From NCBI GenBank assembly GCA_029257745.1, contig JARIAS010000027.1, positions 1 to 33,007 of the forward strand: DNA of 33,007 nucleotides, in the 5' to 3' direction. This DNA is from Candidatus Cryptobacteroides sp. (lineage in GTDB: Bacteria > Bacteroidota > Bacteroidia > Bacteroidales > UBA932). Below, piece after piece: positions 1 through 6,143 of the stretch (positions are counted from its first letter, which is position 1; each line of letters begins with the position of its first letter). Both the position numbers and the translations under genes were made by a program. The notes beneath the pieces were generated by a model, which worked only from the letters and a program-made list of their open reading frames with translations, was not told the origin of the DNA and made no database searches.

Positions 1-97
1 AAAATTTCCTCTGTCTGAAGCTGACAAAGTCAGCAAGTTGGAAATTTTAGCAAAAGAAGCGTAAAATTTTTCATCGGCCAATCTTCACCCAAGCGTC
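1..97 (+). repeat. Partial copy of a 137-bp nested-dyad intergenic repeat
   Basis: This is the 3' two thirds of the element that is complete at 236-372. Bases 1-93 match 277-369 with very few differences, at an offset of 276 bp, and the copy ends in GCGTC at 93-97. It keeps the AAAATTTCC / GGAAATTTT arms and the inner GCTGAC-AAA-GTCAGC hairpin. The first ~41 bp lie outside the window. After base 97 the sequence diverges from the other copies, so the hairpin that follows the complete copies is missing here. It may be a structured RNA, a protein-binding site or a palindromic mobile unit; nothing in it looks coding. Confidence 0.85.
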
Positions 98-196
98 ATA
101 AGCTTTGCAAATTAATTATCATATAATCAAGATATTACAACAAATAAGCAAAGCAAATAACACAAAAGTACACAAGACAAATCAACAGAACAACTA
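98..196. other. A-rich intergenic stretch between repeat copies
   Basis: AT-rich spacer between the partial and the complete repeat copy. I see no open frame with coding character, no clear hairpin and no TAnnTTTG promoter box in it. Confidence 0.4.
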
Positions 197-413
197 ACTC
201 AAACTTATATCTGTGACATAAAAAGCGAAGCGATTGACGCATTGAAGATTAGATGAAAAATAGCAGATTTTGCGTAAAAATTTCCTCTGTCTGAAGCTGA
301 CAAAGTCAGCAAGTTGGAAATTTTAGCAAAAGAAGCGTAAAGTTTTTCATCGTCCAATCTTCACCCAGCGTCTTGATCTTTTGATACTTTTCTATCAAGA
401 GAAAAGTATAAAG
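197..413 (+). repeat. Left arm of a long dispersed inverted repeat
   Basis: From the ACTCAAACTTATATCTGTGA segment starting at 197, through the 137-bp dyad element, to the hairpin ending near 409, this arm is matched in reverse complement by 32424-32709. In the aligned dyad-element part I count only a handful of mismatches. The right arm carries about 70 bp more between the outer motif and the dyad element. The two arms bracket the whole dusB-rodA gene block in opposite orientation. Confidence 0.85.
236..372 (+). repeat. Complete 137-bp nested-dyad repeat (left copy)
   Basis: Several nested inverted pairs can be read: GACGC (236-240) with GCGTC (368-372); AATCTTC with GAAGATT near both ends; ATTTTTCATC with GATGAAAAAT; AAAATTTCC with GGAAATTTT; and a central GCTGAC-AAA-GTCAGC hairpin. 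The whole unit can therefore fold as one long, interrupted hairpin or cruciform. The complete right copy (32465-32601) has exactly the same length. There is no open reading frame across it. Confidence 0.85.
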
Positions 414-440
414 AAAATTCTAGCAAGAGAAAAGTATAAA
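384..440 (+). repeat. 10-bp-stem hairpin plus 23-bp tandem repeat upstream of dusB
   Basis: ATACTTTTCT (384-393), loop ATCAAG and AGAAAAGTAT (400-409) make a perfect 10-bp stem. Bases 390-412 are repeated at 418-440 with one mismatch, a 28-bp period, so the right half of the hairpin is duplicated. The same hairpin, with a 13-bp stem, sits directly after rodA at 32425-32456. Neither copy is followed by a good T-run in the direction of the adjacent gene, so a simple terminator is not certain. Confidence 0.75.
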
Positions 441-462
441 CTAAAATCTATAAATAAATTTG

Positions 463-470
463 TATTTTTG
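463..470 (+). promoter_or_regulatory. Candidate -7 box for dusB
   Basis: TATTTTTG fits the Bacteroidota -7 consensus TAnnTTTG and lies 27 bp before the ATG at 498. I see no clear TTTG -33 box at the right distance, so this rests on the -7 match alone. Confidence 0.4.
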
Positions 471-497
471 CCATTCGTAAAATTATCTAAGAAAACA

Positions 498-1532
498 ATG
501 AAAATTGGTAATATAGATCTAGGAGAAAAGCCATTATTGTTAGCACCAATGGAGGCCGTGACAGATGAAAGTTTCAGAATAATCTGCAAGGAATTTGGTG
601 CTGACATGCTTTATACAGAATTTATACCATCTGATGGACTTATAAGAGATGCTGATAAAGCAATACAAAAAATGAGAACCTTGCAAGAGGAAGCTCCTAT
701 TGGCATACAAATATACGGGAATAATCCTGATGCGATGGTAGAAGCCGCAAAAATGGCTGATAATGCCAAAGAAATTGCAGGAGGTTATGGTTGCGATATA
801 ATAGACATAAACTTTGGTTGTCCAGTAAGCAAAATAGCAATAAGGGGTGCAGGTTCAGGAATGATGAGAGAACCAGACAAGATGGTAAAAATCTGTAAAA
901 TGGTAGTAGATGCAGTAAAAAAACCTGTCACGGTAAAAACACGACTAGGCTGGGATGAAAACTCAAAAATAATAGTAGAACTAGCAGAAAGACTACAAGA
1001 CACTGGAATACAAGCACTTACTATACACGGACGTACCAGATGCCAAATGTATAAAGGAGAAGCAGACTGGAGCTTAATTGGAAAAATAAAAGAGAACCCT
1101 CGCATGAATATCCCCATTATTGGTAATGGAGATATAAACTCTGCAGTTAAAGCGAAAAATGCCTTTGATAAATATGGAGTTGATGGTATTATGATAGGCA
1201 GAGCATCTTTTGGTCATCCATGGATATTCAAAGAAATAAGACATTATCTAGATACAGGTAAAGAATTAGATTACTTTTCTGTAAAAGATAGAGTAGAACT
1301 AGCTAAAAGACAACTTAAACTATCCATTAATCTCAAAGGAGAAATAAGTGGAGTACTAGAAATGAGAAGACATCTATCTTGCTACTTCAAGGGCTTACCT
1401 GATTTTAAAGAAACTAGAATTAAACTGGTTACAGAAAAAGACCCTAAAAACTTAGACAGCATACTAGACTTTGTTGCTGAGAAATGGGGAGATTTCAGTA
1501 TCACTGAAAATAATAATATTTATGGTTTATAA
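498..1532 (+). CDS. dusB: tRNA-dihydrouridine synthase, DusB-type
   Basis: FMN- and NADPH-dependent reduction of specific uridines to dihydrouridine in tRNA. The 344-aa protein has the N-terminal LLAPMEAVTDESFR flavin-binding segment, the DINFGCPV motif with the catalytic cysteine at about residue 108, the HGRTRCQMYKGEADW strand-loop, and GNGDI plus GIMIGRASFGHPWIF phosphate-binding segments of the TIM barrel, followed by a helical C-terminal domain. The start is ATG 498: an upstream in-frame extension to 381 would translate straight through the repeat hairpin and has no homologous character. The gene stands alone between the repeat region and lpxK, each with its own promoter-like box. DusB is the usual single Dus of this phylum, but the exact uridine position cannot be read from sequence. 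Confidence 0.93.
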   Translation: MKIGNIDLGEKPLLLAPMEAVTDESFRIICKEFGADMLYTEFIPSDGLIRDADKAIQKMRTLQEEAPIGIQIYGNNPDAMVEAAKMADNAKEIAGGYGCDIIDINFGCPVSKIAIRGAGSGMMREPDKMVKICKMVVDAVKKPVTVKTRLGWDENSKIIVELAERLQDTGIQALTIHGRTRCQMYKGEADWSLIGKIKENPRMNIPIIGNGDINSAVKAKNAFDKYGVDGIMIGRASFGHPWIFKEIRHYLDTGKELDYFSVKDRVELAKRQLKLSINLKGEISGVLEMRRHLSCYFKGLPDFKETRIKLVTEKDPKNLDSILDFVAEKWGDFSITENNNIYGL

Positions 1533-1596
1533 TTAGAACCTATGCAATGTTTATACTTTTATAAAGGTATTTACTTATCCTATAAAAATATTTAGC

Positions 1597-1604
1597 TATA
1601 TTTG
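1597..1604 (+). promoter_or_regulatory. Candidate -7 box for lpxK, nearly leaderless
   Basis: TATATTTG is an exact TAnnTTTG match only 6 bp before the ATG at 1611. If used, transcription would begin at or next to the start codon. No good -33 TTTG is visible. Confidence 0.45.
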
Positions 1605-1610
1605 CAAGCT

Positions 1611-2744
1611 ATGCTTAAAGAACTGCTTTTATTACCATACAGCCTGACACTCAAAGTTAGACATGCCCTATATGATAAAGGGATAAGAAAGGTACATCAC
1701 TGTGAAGTACCCACTATCTGTGTAGGTAATATTGCAGCAGGAGGTACAGGTAAGACACCTCATACAGAGATGATTATACGCAGTCTGCTAAATACAGAAG
1801 AATGGAAAGATAAAAATCTTGCAGTACTATCACGTGGGCATAAAAGAAAAAGTAGTGGTTTTCAACAAGTTATACTAGGGGGAAATTACAAACTATATGG
1901 AGATGAGCCTTTACAAATCAAAAACAAATTCCCAAAAGTTACAGTAGCAGTAGATCGCTCACGTATAGAGGGTTGCAACTATCTATGCCACCCTGAACTT
2001 GTACCTGAGGGTATTGATAATAATTTTCCTGCATCAGACCTAATAGTCCTTGATGACGCATTTCAATATAGAGATCTTCAAGCCAATTTCAATATTGTAC
2101 TAGTAGATTATAATAGGCCTATACATAAAGATAATCTGCTACCTTTTGGAAGACTAAGAGATCTTCCTTCCAGACTAAATTACGCTGACGTTATAATAAT
2201 ATCAAAGTGTCCTAATTACCTTGATGATTGGGAAAGAAAAACGCTTATAGACTCTCTTGAAATCAAGAAATTTGACAAAAACACCTGCACTGGAATTAAT
2301 AAGCTAGGACGCAAGACAATGGTGCTATTCACTACTATAAACTATTGCGAACTTGAGTCCGTATATCCTGAAGGCAATACAAGATATATGTACTCGGAGA
2401 AACTTATACTCTTTACAGGTATCGCAAAAGATACAGCACTGAGTAGATTCCTTAGCGATAAATACAAGATTATCAAGCGTTTTAAATTCTCTGACCATCA
2501 TAAATACAACTACTACGACATCTACCGTATCAAACGAGTATCAAAGAAAAATCCAACAGCAGTAATAGTTACAACAGAAAAAGACAGTCAAAGAATACAT
2601 GATTACAAGAAAATGCCACTAGAACTCAAAGAAAGACTATTCCAAGTACCAATAGAAGTAGCTTTCTTAAGTGATATAGAAAAAAAGGCATTTGAAACTA
2701 ATCTACTTCAGACTTTGAAAGCACATCGTTCTGAGCATCAATAG
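1611..2744 (+). CDS. lpxK: Tetraacyldisaccharide 4'-kinase LpxK
   Basis: Phosphorylates the 4' position of the lipid A disaccharide precursor at the inner membrane, the sixth step of lipid A synthesis. The 377-aa product has an N-terminal amphipathic/membrane-contacting segment, the P-loop GGTGKTP at residues 44-50 after CVGNIAAGG, the LSRGHKRK segment, and the C-terminal FTGIAKD and VTTEKD signatures of the family. A TTG nine bases earlier is in frame but ATG 1611 gives the normal N-terminus. Its last 47 bp overlap the 3' end of the convergent DAHP synthase gene. No other lipid A gene is adjacent. The TAnnTTTG box just upstream suggests its own promoter. Confidence 0.95.
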   Translation: MLKELLLLPYSLTLKVRHALYDKGIRKVHHCEVPTICVGNIAAGGTGKTPHTEMIIRSLLNTEEWKDKNLAVLSRGHKRKSSGFQQVILGGNYKLYGDEPLQIKNKFPKVTVAVDRSRIEGCNYLCHPELVPEGIDNNFPASDLIVLDDAFQYRDLQANFNIVLVDYNRPIHKDNLLPFGRLRDLPSRLNYADVIIISKCPNYLDDWERKTLIDSLEIKKFDKNTCTGINKLGRKTMVLFTTINYCELESVYPEGNTRYMYSEKLILFTGIAKDTALSRFLSDKYKIIKRFKFSDHHKYNYYDIYRIKRVSKKNPTAVIVTTEKDSQRIHDYKKMPLELKERLFQVPIEVAFLSDIEKKAFETNLLQTLKAHRSEHQ

Positions 2745-3807
2745 ATTCTTGGTGTATTATATTAAATAATTTCTCTAAGAACTTGTCACTCAGATCCATC
2801 TTTCTACCATCTATTAAAATCTTTTCCAATAGATTTTCCCATCTATCAGCTTGCACAATAGAAATATTGTACTTTTTCTTATAGCGTCCAATTTCACGAC
2901 TTATATCCATTCTGGAATGCAAAATCCTTAACAACTCGCTATCTATAACATCTATCTGATTCCTAAGTTCATCAATATTACTGATATACTCTAAATCTTT
3001 AGTACCTGTCTCCCTGACAATCAGAGTATTAAGCAATGAGTATAAACTACCTGGTGTTAGTTGCTGCTGGGCATCACTCAAAGCGGTACTAGGTGAGATA
3101 TGAGATTCTACCATAAGTCCCTCAAAACCAAGGTCTAAAGCCTTCTGAGACAAATCAGCTATCAGTTCCCTCTTTCCTGCAATATGACTAGGATCAGCAA
3201 ATATAGGAATATTTGGATATTTTGATTTTAACTCTATTGCGATATGCCAAGCAGGTAGATTCCTATATCTTATCTTCTCCATAGTGCTAAAGCCCCTATG
3301 TATAACACCTAGTTTTCTAATGCCTGCCCTGTTAAGTCTCTTTAAAGCACCTTCCCATAGTGCAAGTTCCTGATTAATAGGATTTTTAACTAATACAGGT
3401 ATATCTACACCCTGCAAACAATCAGCAATATCCTGCATCATAAATGGATTAGAGCTAGTCCTTGCACCTATCCATAATAAATCAAGCCCTGCATTTAATG
3501 CAGACTCTATATGTTTGGCATTTGCAACTTCAGTACATATCTTTAAATCCAATTTTACCTTAATCTCCTTTAACCATTCAAGAGCTTCCTCCCCCATGCC
3601 CTCAAAACTATCAGGAGATGTACGAGGCTTCCATACTCCAGCCCTCAATAAGCTAAGACCTCCTTTTTTTAATTCAACAGCCGTACTATATAATTGTTCA
3701 TAAGATTCCGCACTACAAGGACCTGCTATTAAATAAGGTCTTTGCATATCAGGAAAAATCTGCCAATTATTCAAAGGAATTAGATCTAAATCATTTTTCA
3801 TAATCAA
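2698..3807 (-). CDS. Bifunctional DAHP synthase / chorismate mutase
   Basis: Two shikimate-pathway enzymes in one 369-aa chain. Residues ~20-265 are a class I (KDO8PS-like) 3-deoxy-7-phosphoheptulonate synthase, with AGPCSAES at 28-35, LWIGARTSSNPF, VKNPINQELALWEGA, the IHRGFST loop and FADPSHIAGKRE. Residues ~278-360 are an AroQ-type chorismate mutase, with a helix beginning IDELRNQIDVIDSELL and then REIGRYKK. The fusion permits channelling or feedback from chorismate mutase ligands onto the entry step of aromatic synthesis. Starts at 3807 (MIM) and 3801 are both possible. It follows frr on the same strand after a 30-bp dyad and overlaps lpxK tail to tail by 47 bp. The usual Bacteroidales partners (prephenate dehydratase/dehydrogenase, aminotransferase) are absent here. 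Confidence 0.93.
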   Translation of the reverse strand: MIMKNDLDLIPLNNWQIFPDMQRPYLIAGPCSAESYEQLYSTAVELKKGGLSLLRAGVWKPRTSPDSFEGMGEEALEWLKEIKVKLDLKICTEVANAKHIESALNAGLDLLWIGARTSSNPFMMQDIADCLQGVDIPVLVKNPINQELALWEGALKRLNRAGIRKLGVIHRGFSTMEKIRYRNLPAWHIAIELKSKYPNIPIFADPSHIAGKRELIADLSQKALDLGFEGLMVESHISPSTALSDAQQQLTPGSLYSLLNTLIVRETGTKDLEYISNIDELRNQIDVIDSELLRILHSRMDISREIGRYKKKYNISIVQADRWENLLEKILIDGRKMDLSDKFLEKLFNIIHQESIDAQNDVLSKSEVD

Positions 3808-3812
3808 AGAAA

Positions 3813-3842
3813 ATGGCTGCTAAGCCTATGTTTAACAGCCAT
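3813..3842 (-). terminator. Dyad between frr and the DAHP synthase gene
   Basis: ATGGCTG and CAGCCAT form a 7-bp stem, extended by TAA/TTA across a mismatch, loop of 8. Read on the minus strand it is followed by TTTCTTT, so it looks like an intrinsic terminator ending the pyrH-frr transcript. Because it sits just upstream of an aromatic synthesis gene, an attenuator role is an alternative; no leader peptide with clustered aromatic codons is evident. Confidence 0.5.
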
Positions 3843-3865
3843 ATTTATATGTTTTACAATCAAGT

Positions 3866-4435
3866 CTACACAGACATAATATCTTTTTCTTTTGCTACTA
3901 TAAGCTCATCCACTTTTTTCACCATCTTATCTGTGATTTTTTGGATTTCATCCTCACCCTCTCTCAATGCGTCCTCAGGTAGACCATCATTCTTTTGAGC
4001 CTTTTTCAATAGATCAACAGCATCTCTCCTGGCATTTCTTATAGTAACCTTTGTATTTTCACCTATTGCCTTAGCTTTTTTCAATAAATCCTTTCTCCTT
4101 TCCTCTGTCAAAGGTGGAATATTACAACGAATAGACTCGCCATTATTTTGAGGGGTAAAGTCTAGATTTGCATCTATAATAGCTTTCTCAATCTTTGGTA
4201 TCATAGACTTCTCCCAAGGTTGTATCATGAGAGTTTTTGCATCTGGTGCTGTGATAGAAGCAACTTGAGACAAAGGTGTTTGAGTTCCATAATAATCCAC
4301 ATATACAGGATTAAAAACATTTGGATTAGCCTTTCCTACCCTATAATTTTTCAATTCCTCATCTAAATAATTGATAGCCTCCTGCATCTTAGATTCTGAC
4401 TGCTTGAGAATATCCTTTGCACTTTCTGGTAACAT
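3866..4435 (-). CDS. frr: Ribosome recycling factor
   Basis: Splits post-termination ribosomes together with EF-G. At 189 aa it is the normal family length. Visible features are the N-terminal helix ending with YRVGKANPNVF, the YYGTQTPLSQVASI segment, the LMIQPWEKSMIPKIEKAI turn into domain II, the IPPLTEERRKDLLKKAK return helix, and VTIRNARRDAVDLLKK. It lies 11 bp downstream of pyrH, an arrangement conserved in many bacteria, and is probably cotranscribed with it. A hairpin at 3813-3842 probably ends the unit. Confidence 0.97.
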   Translation of the reverse strand: MLPESAKDILKQSESKMQEAINYLDEELKNYRVGKANPNVFNPVYVDYYGTQTPLSQVASITAPDAKTLMIQPWEKSMIPKIEKAIIDANLDFTPQNNGESIRCNIPPLTEERRKDLLKKAKAIGENTKVTIRNARRDAVDLLKKAQKNDGLPEDALREGEDEIQKITDKMVKKVDELIVAKEKDIMSV

Positions 4436-4446
4436 AACTTTTATAT

Positions 4447-5172
4447 TTAATTATTATCATTTTTATCTTCGCAACATAATTTTGTCCCCACATTTTCGCC
4501 TTCTAATAATTTTAATAGGTTACCTCCTGTATCCATATTAAATACTATGATAGGCATTTTTCCCTCTCTACATAAGGCAAAGGCTGTTTGATCCATAACC
4601 TTTAATTGTTTTGCAATAGCCTCATCAAAACTTAATGTATCATATTTTACTGCATCACTATTGGTCTCAGGATCAGAAGTATAAACGCCATCAACACGAG
4701 TACCTTTTAATAAAACATCAGCCTTAATCTCCAATGCCCTCAATGCCGCACCAGAATCAGTAGTAAAAAATGGATTTCCTGTTCCTCCAGCTATCAAGGC
4801 AACCCCTCCTTCTTCCATTAAAGAGACAGCTTTGTCTCGCATATAGTAATGAGCTATTGGTTCCATTGGACTTGCAGTAAACACCTCAGCCTTAACCCCT
4901 TCAGCTTTTAAAAACATGGACAATGCTAAAGAATTAATTACGGTTGCCAACATACCCATTTTATCACCATCAACCCTGTCAAAACCCTGACCTTGACCTT
5001 TAAGGCCTCTGAATATATTGCCACCTCCAACTACGATTGCAACCTCAACCCCATTCTGACAAGCCAAGGCAATCTCCTTTGCATATCTCTCTAAAGTAAT
5101 GACATCTAAGCCTGAGCCACCATGTTCTCCAAGGCTTTCACCACTAAGCTTTAATAATACTCTTTTATACAT
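4447..5172 (-). CDS. pyrH: UMP kinase
   Basis: Phosphorylates UMP to UDP with ATP; the bacterial hexameric amino-acid-kinase-fold enzyme, commonly activated by GTP and inhibited by UTP. The 241-aa protein shows KLSGESLG at the N-terminus, VVGGGNIFRG, DKMGMLATVINSLAL, the GGTGNPFFTTDSGAALRA nucleotide loop and TRVDGVYTSDPE. Length is normal. It is first in the pyrH-frr unit and divergent from the sdhC-like gene, with 146 bp between them that hold a 14-bp palindrome (5207-5220). Confidence 0.97.
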   Translation of the reverse strand: MYKRVLLKLSGESLGEHGGSGLDVITLERYAKEIALACQNGVEVAIVVGGGNIFRGLKGQGQGFDRVDGDKMGMLATVINSLALSMFLKAEGVKAEVFTASPMEPIAHYYMRDKAVSLMEEGGVALIAGGTGNPFFTTDSGAALRALEIKADVLLKGTRVDGVYTSDPETNSDAVKYDTLSFDEAIAKQLKVMDQTAFALCREGKMPIIVFNMDTGGNLLKLLEGENVGTKLCCEDKNDNN

Positions 5173-5206
5173 TTTTTTCGTTTTATCTTATCTTTTATCG
5201 TTTTTA

Positions 5207-5220
5207 CTCTTAATTAAGAG
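5207..5220. repeat. 14-bp perfect palindrome between pyrH and sdhC
   Basis: CTCTTAATTAAGAG is self-complementary and lies in the divergent intergenic region, upstream of both genes. It could be an operator, but an AT-rich genome yields such palindromes by chance. Confidence 0.35.
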
Positions 5221-5271
5221 CTATATGAAAAACAAAATTACAAAATATTATGAAACTTACAAGAAAGAGAG

Positions 5272-5279
5272 TATATTTG
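5272..5279 (+). promoter_or_regulatory. Candidate -7 box for the sdhC-like gene
   Basis: TATATTTG is an exact TAnnTTTG match 39 bp before the ATG at 5319, giving an expected leader of about 30 nt. No convincing -33 TTTG is seen. Confidence 0.45.
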
Positions 5280-5318
5280 CGACAACAATCAATTTATGGA
5301 TTAAAGCTTTAAAACGCA

Positions 5319-6062
5319 ATGGCAAATTTATTTCATTATTCTATCGGTAGAAAGTTTGTGCAAGCAATAAGTGGAGCCTTTCTTATTTTCTTCCTCCTAC
5401 TGCACATGACTATCAATTTTTTCTCCGTTATTGACAGTTTTACAGGAAAATTTGGATCGGGAGCTGTAGAACATGAGTTATTCTCTGCAGGAGCAGGTCT
5501 TTTTCAATGGGGATGTGATTTTATGTCTCTTCCTATTGTTACTATTATGGTTCCTGTATTAGCTTTAGGATTTATTATTCATATCATTTATGGTTGCTAT
5601 CTAACATGGTATAATATTAAAGCACGTGGTGGATACAAAAGATATGAAGTTGCAAGTAAGGCTGCATCAGACTCATGGGCATCAAAGAATATGTTCGTAC
5701 TAGGTATTATCATACTAGGAATTCTATTCTTCCACCTAAGTCACTTCTGGGCAGACATGCAGTTACAAGAGTTTTTAGGACATCATTCTGCCAACCCTTA
5801 TGAGTTACTAGAAGCTACTTTTAGCAATTGGTTTACACTTATCATCTACATACTTTGGTTCTGTGCTGTATGGTACCATATCAATCATGGTTTCTGGAGT
5901 ATGTTCCAGACAATAGGTTGGGACAATACTATATGGATGAAAAGATTAAAAGTATTGGGTATTATAGTTTCATCTATTATTTGGCTAGGATATGTAACAG
6001 TAGCTTTCAACGCATTTGCACATGCACATGAACTACTAGGCTTAAAATCAATCTTAGGATAA
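5319..6062 (+). CDS. sdhC: Succinate dehydrogenase/fumarate reductase cytochrome b subunit
   Basis: Membrane anchor that carries haem b and exchanges electrons between the quinone pool and the flavoprotein/iron-sulphur subunits. The 247-aa protein has five hydrophobic helices (about 14-35, 65-95, 122-143, 166-187, 212-235) with histidines placed as in the type-B diheme family: HMTINFF in helix 1, IIHIIYGCYLTW in helix 2, HLSHFW in helix 3, and WYHINHGFWSMFQTIGWDN in helix 4. The opening SIGRKFVQAISGAFLIFFLL is typical of Bacteroidota SdhC. Unusually, the flavoprotein and iron-sulphur genes that normally follow are not here: a strong terminator lies 17 bp after the stop codon and the next gene is convergent. 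Confidence 0.9.
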   Translation: MANLFHYSIGRKFVQAISGAFLIFFLLLHMTINFFSVIDSFTGKFGSGAVEHELFSAGAGLFQWGCDFMSLPIVTIMVPVLALGFIIHIIYGCYLTWYNIKARGGYKRYEVASKAASDSWASKNMFVLGIIILGILFFHLSHFWADMQLQEFLGHHSANPYELLEATFSNWFTLIIYILWFCAVWYHINHGFWSMFQTIGWDNTIWMKRLKVLGIIVSSIIWLGYVTVAFNAFAHAHELLGLKSILG

Positions 6063-6078
6063 TTATTAAACAGTTTAA

Positions 6079-6117
6079 AATAAGGGAGTATCAAAATTTG
6101 ATACTCCCTTATTTTAT
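6079..6117. terminator. Strong bidirectional terminator
   Basis: Near-perfect 17-bp inverted repeat: AATAAGGGAGTATCAAA (6079-6095) and its complement (6097-6113), with GC-rich core GGGAGTATC/GATACTCCC and T-rich flanks on each strand. It lies between convergent sdhC-like and aminopeptidase P genes and can end both transcripts. Confidence 0.85.
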
Positions 6118-6143
6118 TTAACCATGCCTTCTTCAACCTATCT

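Noticed and set aside
1..372. CRISPR array
   Set aside because: The repeats are over 100 bp, only two copies lie together at a 276-bp period, and there are no short regular spacers or cas genes.
381..497. N-terminal extension of the dihydrouridine synthase
   Set aside because: It translates the hairpin and its 28-bp-period repeat, lacks family similarity and contains the likely promoter box; ATG 498 gives the normal N-terminus.
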